Of a DNA stretch of 7,739 nt, positions 1 through 5,440 are shown in pieces (position 1 is the stretch's first letter; each line of letters starts with the position of its first letter). Under the pieces are notes generated by a model, which searched no databases, was not told the origin of the DNA, and saw only the letters and a program-made list of their open reading frames with translations. This DNA is from UBA1738 sp045577675 (lineage in GTDB: Bacteria; Bacillota; Clostridia; UBA1381): assembly GCA_045577675.1 (NCBI GenBank), contig JAZNIV010000118.1:1-7739 (forward strand). The letters run 5' to 3'. A program made the translations under genes and the position numbers.

Positions 1-293
1 TATGCTGTCCCGGCTGCGGTATGACGCGAGCAGCTTTTTCAATAATAAAACTTGACTTTGCGGGTGCATTCCACTATCATCCGCTTATATTTATTATGCC
101 CTTGTGTGCAATAGTTTTTCTGATTCGAAAAAGATTACCTAAAAAATTATACAAAGGCTTAATTACAGCTACGGTTATATTGTTTACGGGGGTATATGCT
201 TACAGACTTTTAACAGGCAACGAGCACATATATATTGATTTCACCCGTGGCTTTATTTATCAGATGGTGCAATATGTAATAACGTTGTTTTAA
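1..293 (+). CDS. DUF2752 family small membrane protein, 5'-truncated
   Basis: This is the 3' part of a gene that enters from the left edge. The open frame runs from position 3 and first reads CCPGCGMTRAA, the cysteine-rich signature of DUF2752 proteins, followed by the equally typical F/YHPL segment (HYHPLIF). The ATG at 21 is the internal Met of this signature, so it is not the start, and the true start lies outside the window. After the motif there are hydrophobic stretches around HPLIFIMPLCAIVFLI and TATVILFTGVYAY, with a basic RKRLPKKLYK loop between them, so it should be an integral cytoplasmic-membrane protein with at least two membrane segments here. The function of the family is unknown. 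It converges on the spore-protein gene, with a hairpin following 17 nt after its stop. The family call is fairly secure from the motif; nothing can be said about partners upstream. Confidence 0.8.
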   Translation, partial: CCPGCGMTRAAFSIIKLDFAGAFHYHPLIFIMPLCAIVFLIRKRLPKKLYKGLITATVILFTGVYAYRLLTGNEHIYIDFTRGFIYQMVQYVITLF

Positions 294-310
294 AATTTAC
301 TACAATAAGC

Positions 311-350
311 AAAAGCTATTCAGTCCCGTGGACCGAATAGCTTTTTTCTT
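311..350 (+). terminator. Rho-independent terminator after DUF2752 gene, possibly bidirectional
   Basis: The arms AAAGCTATTC-A-GTCC and GGAC-C-GAATAGCTTT pair over 14 positions with one A/C mismatch and a 3-nt CGT loop. TTTTTTCTTT follows on the plus strand. On the minus strand the same hairpin is followed by TTTTGCTT and lies 45 bp beyond the spore-protein stop, so it may end both convergent transcripts. Termination on the plus strand is the stronger claim. Confidence 0.85.
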
Positions 351-394
351 TGATAAGTCCAAAGAATGTTTTCAGCAATTACTTACGGGTATAA

Positions 395-586
395 TTAGTT
401 GTTACCCTGCTCGTAAGCCTGAATCATCTTCTTAACCATCTGACCGCCGATTGAACCAGCCTGTCTTGCTGTTAAGTCACCGTTGTAGCCTTGCTTTAAG
501 TTTACTCCAACTTCATTAGCAGCTTCCATCTTGAAGTTTTCCATAGCCTGCTTAGCTTCAGGAACATTAATTCTTGATCTACTCAT
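395..586 (-). CDS. Alpha/beta-type small acid-soluble spore protein (SASP)
   Basis: This is a 63-residue DNA-binding protein of the alpha/beta SASP family. Such proteins coat forespore DNA, protect it from UV and chemical damage, and are degraded at germination as an amino-acid source. Family marks are VPEAKQAMENFKMEAANEVGV (residues 8-28), whose EAANE stretch matches the germination-protease cleavage region, and LTARQAGSIGGQMVKKMI (39-56), which matches the conserved TAR..GS(V/I)GG block. I chose the ATG at 586 because GGAGG lies at 595-599, 8 nt upstream. An in-frame ATG at 601 overlaps that Shine-Dalgarno sequence and has none of its own, so the extra five residues are unlikely to be translated. 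The gene stands alone on the minus strand. Expression in the forespore under sigma-G is expected from the family, but I could not identify a convincing sigma-G promoter upstream. Confidence 0.93.
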   Translation of the reverse strand: MSRSRINVPEAKQAMENFKMEAANEVGVNLKQGYNGDLTARQAGSIGGQMVKKMIQAYEQGNN

Positions 587-760
587 TGTTTTTTCCTCCA
601 TACTTTTTGAACCTACTTACGTTCATCTGTTTTCTATCTAAAGCAGCCGTTTGTCAACGACTACATTGCTATTTTGTGATATTAAGCTTAAAATATAACT
701 ATAAGATTTTTCCAAATAAAACGTAATTTTTGGAAGAGGAATATTGATTTTTTAAATAAG

Positions 761-787
761 AAAAAAGACAGATTACTCTGCCTTTTT
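761..787 (-). terminator. Rho-independent terminator of the DUF4364 gene
   Basis: Read on the minus strand, AAAAAGGCAGA and TCTGTCTTTTTT pair around a short GTAA loop, with one G-U pair, and the right arm runs into a T tract. It begins 5 nt beyond the stop codon of the DUF4364 gene. The arms are A/T-rich, so it may work weakly in the other direction too. Confidence 0.8.
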
Positions 788-792
788 GAGGG

Positions 793-1341
793 TTATTTTT
801 GTTCGTCGCCCAAGAGTGTTTTAAAAATTTCGTTATAAACCTTTTCGGGATTTGCCTTAAAATTACGTATAATTCCTGCCGCTACATCACGTGAACCGGC
901 ATAAAATGTAAGCTCCATTAAAGGCGACGCACTTTCATAAAAAGCACACTCTACGTTATATTCATTGTCGTTTATGGGAACAAGTGTTGCTTTTACACTC
1001 TTTTTCAATTTTTCCTGTTCAAAAAATGGATTTATATGTTCCTCGATTTGTTCGCGGATATACACAGGAATGGAATGTGCAAAAAAGCCGTTTGCTTCAA
1101 TTCCTTTTTGTGTAAGCTCATAAATCGGCATTTTTTCATCAAAGCCGTTTGGAAGAACTTTAACATATTCTATTCCGACAAGATTATCAAGAGCAATCTG
1201 AAAATTAGCAAAATTTATATTGCAGCTATCGAGAGTAAGACAGGAAAGCTGTGAATGAGTAACTCGTCGATTGGCCTTTGAAAGCGTAAAAAGTATTATA
1301 TATTGAATAGTAACAGGGTCGTCAACCTCACGCAGATACAT
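793..1341 (-). CDS. DUF4364 family protein, probable winged-helix regulator
   Basis: This 182-residue soluble protein matches what I know of the DUF4364 family, which is found mostly in Clostridia and is thought to carry an N-terminal winged-helix DNA-binding fold. The N-terminal third reads as helix-turn-helix plus wing: IQYIILFTLSKANRRVTHSQL (13-33), then FANFQIALDNLVGIEYVKVL (44-63), and YELTQKG (74-80), the common 'Y-x-L-T-x-x-G' wing motif. The C-terminal half (about 95-182) is an alpha/beta domain with no motif I recognise. The ATG at 1341 has GGAGGA 6 nt upstream (1348-1353). The gene is divergent from rnhB and transcribed alone. The family call is fairly good. The role as a transcription factor is inferred from the fold, and its targets are unknown; its own promoter and that of rnhB are the nearest candidates. 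Confidence 0.8.
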   Translation of the reverse strand: MYLREVDDPVTIQYIILFTLSKANRRVTHSQLSCLTLDSCNINFANFQIALDNLVGIEYVKVLPNGFDEKMPIYELTQKGIEANGFFAHSIPVYIREQIEEHINPFFEQEKLKKSVKATLVPINDNEYNVECAFYESASPLMELTFYAGSRDVAAGIIRNFKANPEKVYNEIFKTLLGDEQK

Positions 1342-1385
1342 AATAAATCCTCCGGGATAATTTATTTTTAAAGAAATATAAAAAT

Positions 1386-1394
1386 ATTATAGCA
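1386..1394 (-). promoter_or_regulatory. Extended -10 promoter element for the DUF4364 gene
   Basis: On the minus strand this reads TGCTATAAT, a perfect extended -10 element 45 nt upstream of the ATG at 1341. The -35 position 17 bp further upstream (1409-1414) reads TATCAT, which is weak, as extended -10 promoters tolerate. It overlaps the rnhB promoter region on the other strand. Confidence 0.65.
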
Positions 1395-1409
1395 TATTTT
1401 TATAAAAAA

Positions 1410-1418
1410 TGATATAAT
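1410..1418 (+). promoter_or_regulatory. Extended -10 promoter element for rnhB operon
   Basis: TGATATAAT is a perfect extended -10 element 30 nt upstream of the rnhB ATG. The -35 position at 17 bp (1390-1395) reads TAGCAT, a poor match that also covers the -10 of the divergent DUF4364 promoter. It would drive rnhB, yraN and the M19 peptidase gene. Confidence 0.65.
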
Positions 1419-1448
1419 ATTTTAAAAAATATTTTGAGGAGTAAAAAA

Positions 1449-2096
1449 ATGCCAAGATTATCAGAGGAAGAGGAGCTTTACAGGCAGGCACAAATGCGTG
1501 AAATTGAAAACAGGTTAAAAGCTGAGGGCTACAGTTTTATTGCCGGAGTCGATGAGGCGGGAAGAGGACCCTTGGCAGGACCTGTTTATGCTGCTGCAGT
1601 TATTTTGCCGGAGGATGCACGTCTTGACGGAATTAACGATTCAAAAAAGCTTTCGGAAAAAAAGAGAGAGGAGCTATTTGAAAAAATAACAGAAATTGCA
1701 GTTTCATATGCAGTTTTTGCTGTTGATGAAAAGGAAATTGACGAAATTAATATACTAAATGCAACGCATAAGGCGATGAACGGTGCAGTGAAAGAACTTA
1801 ATATAAAGCCGGATTATGTGATCATTGACGGTAACAGTATAAAAGGAATGAATCTGCCGCACGAGACTGTAGTAAAGGGTGACGCAAAGAGTATTTCAAT
1901 TGCGGCTGCATCTATTCTTGCTAAGGTATCAAGGGACAGATACATAACAAAAATGGCGGAAAAATATCCGGAGTATGGGTTTGAAAAGCATAAAGGCTAC
2001 GGAACAAAGATGCATACCGATGCAATTTTGGAGCATGGAATAAGCCCAATTCACAGAAAAACCTTCTTAAAAAAGCTTTTGGGGGATAAGATATGA
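1449..2096 (+). CDS. rnhB: Ribonuclease HII
   Basis: This 215-residue cytoplasmic endonuclease cuts the RNA strand of RNA-DNA hybrids and removes single ribonucleotides misincorporated into DNA. All type-2 RNase H landmarks are present: GVDEAGRGPLAGPV (33-46) with catalytic D35 and E36, VIIDG with D127, and VKGDAKSISIAAASILAKVSRDR (142-164) with D145. The spacing D127-D145 equals that of the E. coli DEDD site (D108-D126). The C-terminal YGFEKHKGYGT (176-186) and GISPIHRKTF (197-206) motifs are also family standards. The ATG at 1449 has GAGGAG 7 nt upstream (1436-1441). An in-frame TTG at 1434 overlaps that site and is unlikely to be used. It is first in an operon; its stop overlaps the yraN start (ATGA). 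Adjacency of rnhB and yraN is common in bacteria. Confidence 0.97.
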   Translation: MPRLSEEEELYRQAQMREIENRLKAEGYSFIAGVDEAGRGPLAGPVYAAAVILPEDARLDGINDSKKLSEKKREELFEKITEIAVSYAVFAVDEKEIDEINILNATHKAMNGAVKELNIKPDYVIIDGNSIKGMNLPHETVVKGDAKSISIAAASILAKVSRDRYITKMAEKYPEYGFEKHKGYGTKMHTDAILEHGISPIHRKTFLKKLLGDKI

Positions 2097-2449
2097 CAAC
2101 GAAGGAAATTGGTGATTTTGGAGAAACAATGGCGTGCCGGTATCTTGAAAAAAACGGTATTTCGGTTTTGAAACGTAATTTCCGCTGTCGAAGCGGGGAA
2201 ATTGACATTATAGCAAGGGATGGGGAAACAATTGTTTTCTGCGAGGTGAAAACACGTCTTTCAAAGTCATACGGAACTCCTGCTGAGTTTGTGGATTTTT
2301 ACAAGCAACAGAAAATAATAAAAACAGCACTTTTTTATCTCGGAAGAGATGACGTGGATATGCGTTTTGATGTAATTGAGGTAATGTACCGTATTTGCGG
2401 AGATGCTTTGTCGGTTACAGAGATTAATCATATAAAAGCTGCATTTTAA
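2093..2449 (+). CDS. yraN: YraN/UPF0102 family endonuclease-like protein
   Basis: This is a 118-residue member of UPF0102, a family with a restriction-endonuclease-like (PD-(D/E)XK-type) fold whose role in DNA metabolism is unproven. Near the N terminus is GDFGETMACRYLEKNG (7-22). Then come SGEIDIIARDG (34-44), VFCEVKTR (48-55) and RFDVIEV (91-97), the diagnostic order of the family. The predicted metal-binding residues are E11, D38, E51 and K53 (the E-x-K half of the motif). Length is typical. The start overlaps the rnhB stop as ATGA, so translation is probably coupled. No strong Shine-Dalgarno sequence is needed there, and the GGGGGATAAG stretch in the end of rnhB may assist. The next gene follows after 19 nt. 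The family call is firm; the cellular function is open. Confidence 0.95.
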   Translation: MTTKEIGDFGETMACRYLEKNGISVLKRNFRCRSGEIDIIARDGETIVFCEVKTRLSKSYGTPAEFVDFYKQQKIIKTALFYLGRDDVDMRFDVIEVMYRICGDALSVTEINHIKAAF

Positions 2450-2468
2450 AATTAAAAGGAGCAGGTGT

Positions 2469-3365
2469 ATGGATATTTTTGATGCACATTGTGATACTAT
2501 AAGCGAGCTTTTAGACAAGGGAAAAAATCTTTCTGAGAATGATTTACATATTGACATTAATAGGCTTTCAAAATATCCGTCATACACTCAGGTGTTTGCT
2601 GCCTTTGTTGCACCGGAATATGCAAGCTGTGCTATGGAGCGGACAAAGGCTATTATAAATAAGTTTTACGATGAAGCCTTGAAAAACAGGATAGCTGTAT
2701 GTAAAAGCTATGCAGACTGGGTAAACCGAGAGGAAAAAGTAAAGGCATTTTTGAGCCTTGAGGGTGGCGACGGCATACAGTCGCTCTCTGACCTTTCTGA
2801 GCTTTACAGTATGGGAGTCAGGATGATTGCCCTTACTTGGAATTTTAAAAACAAAATTGCCTGTGGTGTTATGGAAAAAGAGGATAGCGGACTGAGCAAA
2901 TTTGGTGCAGAGGTTGTCCGTGAAATGAACAGGCTGGGAATTATAATTGATGTTTCGCATCTTTCGGAAAAATCCTTTTGGGATGTTTTAAAAATTTCCA
3001 AAAAGCCTGTATGTGCAAGCCATTCAAATCTTAAATCTGTAAAAAATCATATTCGCAATCTGACAGATGAACAGTTTATGAAGATAAAGGAAACAGGCGG
3101 TGTTGCCGGTATTAATTTTTATCCGCCGTTTTTTGGAAATGATATAAAGGAAATTGTTTGTCACACCGACAAGCTTTTGTCACTCGGTGGTGAGGATAAC
3201 ATTGGTCTTGGCAGTGACTTTGACGGAGTAGACAGCCTTCCTTCCGGTATTTCGGGAGTGCAGGATATGGAAAGGATTATAAAAATGCTGCCCTACAGTA
3301 CCGAAATACGTGAAAAAATAGCCTTCCGTAACTTTTTAAGGGTGATTAAAGCACACAATTGTTAA
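2469..3365 (+). CDS. Membrane dipeptidase (peptidase family M19)
   Basis: This 298-residue member of the renal-dipeptidase family is a dinuclear zinc enzyme of the amidohydrolase fold that hydrolyses dipeptides, in many homologues including D-residue or D-Ala dipeptides. The metal ligands are all visible: DAHCD gives H7 and D9, LEGG gives E98, DVSHLS gives H164, and ASHSN gives H185. HIRNLTD supplies R196 and GSDFDG supplies D250. The spacings H164-H185 (21) and H185-R196 (11) equal those of the human enzyme. There is no signal peptide or membrane segment, so it should be cytoplasmic despite the family name. The ATG has AAGGAG 7 nt upstream. It is the last gene of the rnhB-yraN operon by spacing. 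The C terminus (IAFRNFLRVIKAHNC) replaces the usual GGNFLRV with FRNFLRV. The substrate cannot be told from sequence; recycling of peptidoglycan or nutrient dipeptides is inference. Confidence 0.93.
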   Translation: MDIFDAHCDTISELLDKGKNLSENDLHIDINRLSKYPSYTQVFAAFVAPEYASCAMERTKAIINKFYDEALKNRIAVCKSYADWVNREEKVKAFLSLEGGDGIQSLSDLSELYSMGVRMIALTWNFKNKIACGVMEKEDSGLSKFGAEVVREMNRLGIIIDVSHLSEKSFWDVLKISKKPVCASHSNLKSVKNHIRNLTDEQFMKIKETGGVAGINFYPPFFGNDIKEIVCHTDKLLSLGGEDNIGLGSDFDGVDSLPSGISGVQDMERIIKMLPYSTEIREKIAFRNFLRVIKAHNC

Positions 3366-3437
3366 AGTTGCATATTTATGTATAAAATTAAAATAATATT
3401 TTGTGCAAGTGAATTTGAAATTTTTAGTGCGCAAATA

Positions 3438-3466
3438 TTGCAATTTTAACGGAAAAGTTGTATAAT
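3438..3466 (+). promoter_or_regulatory. Sigma-A-type promoter for the aminotransferase gene
   Basis: TTGCAA (3438-3443) and TATAAT (3461-3466) are separated by exactly 17 bp. The -10 is a perfect consensus; the -35 matches TTGACA at four of six positions. The start codon of the aminotransferase is about 70 nt downstream. A short GCAA-ATA-TTGC inverted repeat overlaps the -35. No terminator of the preceding operon is visible between 3366 and 3437, so readthrough is possible. Confidence 0.7.
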
Positions 3467-3537
3467 AAAGATATATTTTAAAGTAAAATGAAATTTTTGC
3501 GTTATAAAAAATGCAAAAAATATATTCGGAGGGCAAT

Positions 3538-4728
3538 ATGATTTCAAAAAAAGCAGCTGCAGTGTCACCATCACCGACACTTGCAATAGATTCAAAATTT
3601 AAGGAAATGAAAGCTAACGGCGAGGATGTTGTTGGCTTTGGCTGCGGTGAGCCGGATTTCGATACACCGGAGCATATCAAAAAAGCGGCAATTGACGCTA
3701 TTATGGCGGGAGAAACAAAATATACTCCTGCAAGCGGAACACTTAAATTGAGGCAGGCTGTTGCAGAGAAATTCAGACGTGAAAACGGTCTGGAATACAA
3801 GCCTTCCGAAATAGTTGTTTCAAATGGTGCAAAGCATTCTCTTATAAATGCATTTCAGGCTATATGCAATCCGGGAGACGAAGTAATTGTACCTGCACCT
3901 TACTGGGTAAGCTACCCTGAAATGATTAAGCTTGCTGACGGTGTTCCGGTTGTTGTAAATGCAAGTGAGGACAACAACTTCAAGGTGACAGCGACAGAGC
4001 TTAGAGCAGTGCTTACTCCTAAAACAAAGGCGATTGTAATTAACAGCCCATCAAACCCGACAGGTATGGTTTATACAGCAGATGAGCTTCGTGAAATTAC
4101 TGATTTTGCAGTTGAGAATAATTTATACGTTATTTCTGACGAAATTTATGAGCATCTTATATATGAAGGAAAGCACGTGAGTATCGCCTCCTTTGGTGAA
4201 AAAATAAAGGACCTTACAATTGTTATAAACGGTGTTTCAAAAACCTTTGCGATGACAGGCTGGAGAATTGGATATGCCGCTGCAAATGCAGAAATAGCAA
4301 AGGCTATGGCAAATATTCAGTCACACGCATCATCGAACCCGAACTCTATCGCACAGGCTGCAACAGTTGCGGCACTTGAGGGCGGCATGGAGGAGGCTCA
4401 TAAGATGCTAAAAGCCTTCCGCAGACGCCGTGATTTTATGGTGGATATGTTCTCAAGCATTGACGGTGTTTCCTGCAAACGTCCAAATGGAGCATTCTAT
4501 ATAATGATGAACATTGATGAGCTTATAGGCAGAACAATGTATGGCGTAACCATAAAGGATGCAGACGATTTTGCAAAGCTGTTTTTGGATGTTGCCAAGG
4601 TTGCGGTTGTGCCGGGAACAGGCTTTGGTGTGAATAACTATGTAAGATGGTCTTATGCAACAAGTATGGATAACATTGTAGAGGGAATTGAAAGACTTAA
4701 AAAATTCCTTCATGCGGCAGAGTTTTAA
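3538..4728 (+). CDS. aspB: Aspartate aminotransferase, class I (subgroup I-beta type)
   Basis: This 396-residue PLP enzyme is predicted to interconvert aspartate and 2-oxoglutarate with oxaloacetate and glutamate in the cytoplasm. Active-site residues are in family order: PYWVSYPE with W123, NSPSNPTG with N173, DEIYEHL with D201 and Y204, NGVSKTFAMTGWRIGY with Schiff-base K235 and R243, and R370 near YVRWSYA for the alpha-carboxylate. SNGAKHSL with K99 and the PYWVSYPE block resemble the Thermus/Bacillus I-beta aspartate aminotransferases, some of which also accept prephenate. I chose the ATG at 3538, preceded by GGAGGG (3528-3533). An in-frame ATG at 3511 would add nine residues but lacks a ribosome site. 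It has its own promoter and is followed by a long hairpin, so it is probably monocistronic. Activity on other amino acids cannot be excluded. Confidence 0.92.
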   Translation: MISKKAAAVSPSPTLAIDSKFKEMKANGEDVVGFGCGEPDFDTPEHIKKAAIDAIMAGETKYTPASGTLKLRQAVAEKFRRENGLEYKPSEIVVSNGAKHSLINAFQAICNPGDEVIVPAPYWVSYPEMIKLADGVPVVVNASEDNNFKVTATELRAVLTPKTKAIVINSPSNPTGMVYTADELREITDFAVENNLYVISDEIYEHLIYEGKHVSIASFGEKIKDLTIVINGVSKTFAMTGWRIGYAAANAEIAKAMANIQSHASSNPNSIAQAATVAALEGGMEEAHKMLKAFRRRRDFMVDMFSSIDGVSCKRPNGAFYIMMNIDELIGRTMYGVTIKDADDFAKLFLDVAKVAVVPGTGFGVNNYVRWSYATSMDNIVEGIERLKKFLHAAEF

Positions 4729-4747
4729 TAAAAACGGAATTTTATAA

Positions 4748-4793
4748 CCCTTTTGTGAATAGTATTTAGTACTATACACAAAAGGGGATTTTT
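4748..4793 (+). terminator. Long hairpin after aspB; terminator or spoIIM leader structure
   Basis: The left arm CCCTTTTGTGAATAGTA (4748-4764) and right arm TACTATACACAAAAGGG (4770-4786) pair over 17 positions with a single A/A mismatch and a TTTAG loop. ATTTTT follows at 4788-4793 after one G. It starts 19 nt after the aspB stop. The T tract is short and the arms are only moderately GC-rich, so termination may be partial. The right arm ends in AAAGGGG, the only plausible Shine-Dalgarno sequence for spoIIM, so the same structure would hide that site in any transcript that reads through. Confidence 0.7.
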
Positions 4794-4795
4794 AT

Positions 4796-5359
4796 GTGAA
4801 AAATATAAAGGTTATAATGTTTTTTGTGCTGCTTGGACTATATTTTGCCGGAGTTTTTGCAGGAAGCCTTCAGCAGGCTCGTACCGAAAAGCAGGACGAG
4901 ATGTATGAATATCTTGAGGGAGCGGTGTCAGGATATAATGCGGCGGTGGGTGATAGCATAAAAAGTGTTGCGAAGGACAATGCAAAAGCCTATGCGGTTA
5001 TTTTGATTTGTACGTTTTTTAAAATAGGTGTTCTGGGGCTTGGTGCTGTGATGATGATAAAGGGATATACTGCAGGCTTTGCAATTACAGCGGTGATGCG
5101 GTACTATGGTATAAAGGGAATTCTTTTTTGCGGTGCAAATCTGATTTCTGCTGTTGTGCTGATTCCGTCTTTTGCTTTTCTCGGAGGCTTTTCTTCGTAT
5201 AATCTTTTGTATAACCGTCAGGATAAGCGGATTTTTTTGAAGCAGTATTTTATTATGGCGGCACTCTTGGCATTGGTATTTTGTATTGATAGCCTGACAA
5301 GGGGAGCTCTTTCCTCGGTGTTTATGAGGCTTGCGTTAAGTGTGGTAAAATCTGTTTAG
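4796..5359 (+). CDS. spoIIM: Stage II sporulation protein M
   Basis: This 187-residue polytopic membrane protein has the SpoIIM architecture. It has an N-terminal membrane segment (about 6-23) ending in GVFAGS, a soluble stretch (24-63), and a hydrophobic core with segments near 65-87 and 108-133. KGYTAGFAI (89-97) is the conserved block. Two further segments lie near 150-165 and 170-187. SpoIIM acts with SpoIID and SpoIIP in the septal-peptidoglycan remodelling that drives engulfment of the forespore. The start is GTG at 4796, 8 nt after AAAGGGG in the preceding hairpin. An overlapping ATG at 4794 meets TGA at once, and an alternative ATG at 4817 would remove the Lys-rich N terminus. Mother-cell sigma-E control is expected from the family, but I found no convincing sigma-E promoter. 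A xer-like recombinase follows, recalling the spoIIM-fur-xerD neighbourhood of Bacillus. Confidence 0.88.
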   Translation: MKNIKVIMFFVLLGLYFAGVFAGSLQQARTEKQDEMYEYLEGAVSGYNAAVGDSIKSVAKDNAKAYAVILICTFFKIGVLGLGAVMMIKGYTAGFAITAVMRYYGIKGILFCGANLISAVVLIPSFAFLGGFSSYNLLYNRQDKRIFLKQYFIMAALLALVFCIDSLTRGALSSVFMRLALSVVKSV

Positions 5360-5399
5360 AAAATATTATCAAAAAATGTCTGTACTTATTTTAAATTTG

Positions 5400-5408
5400 T
5401 GATATAAT
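5400..5408 (+). promoter_or_regulatory. Extended -10 promoter element for the xer-like gene
   Basis: TGATATAAT is a perfect extended -10 element, 32 nt upstream of the chosen ATG. No good -35 is present at the normal distance (CTGTAC at 5380-5385). It would let the recombinase be made without sporulation, independently of spoIIM. No terminator separates the two genes. Confidence 0.6.
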
Positions 5409-5440
5409 CAATATGTAAGATTGATTTTGGAGGGAAAATG

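Noticed and set aside
602..700. TTGACA on the minus strand upstream of the spore-protein gene
   Set aside because: No -10 box lies at a suitable distance, and this gene should use sigma-G, for which I could not find a convincing CATnnTA-type box.
2267..2587. Minus-strand open frame opposite yraN and the M19 peptidase
   Set aside because: It lies antisense to two well-supported genes, and its residues (Cys/Phe/Ser-rich) look like an antisense translation. No ribosome site or family motif is present.
3401..3434. GTGCAA and GTGCGCAA upstream of aspB as relatives of the kinase-promoter repeats
   Set aside because: The shared core is only four to six bases in A/T-rich DNA, and the spacing (24 bp) and flanks differ from the pair at 6331-6361, so chance is sufficient.
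3336..3800. Minus-strand open frame of about 154 codons over the aspB promoter and start
   Set aside because: It is antisense to the aspartate aminotransferase start and promoter, has low-complexity composition and has no recognisable domain.
4761..4780. Possible sigma-E promoter (GAATAGT ... TATACACA) for spoIIM
   Set aside because: The two boxes are only about 9 bp apart, against the usual 14-15, and both fall inside the hairpin arms, which explain the sequence better.
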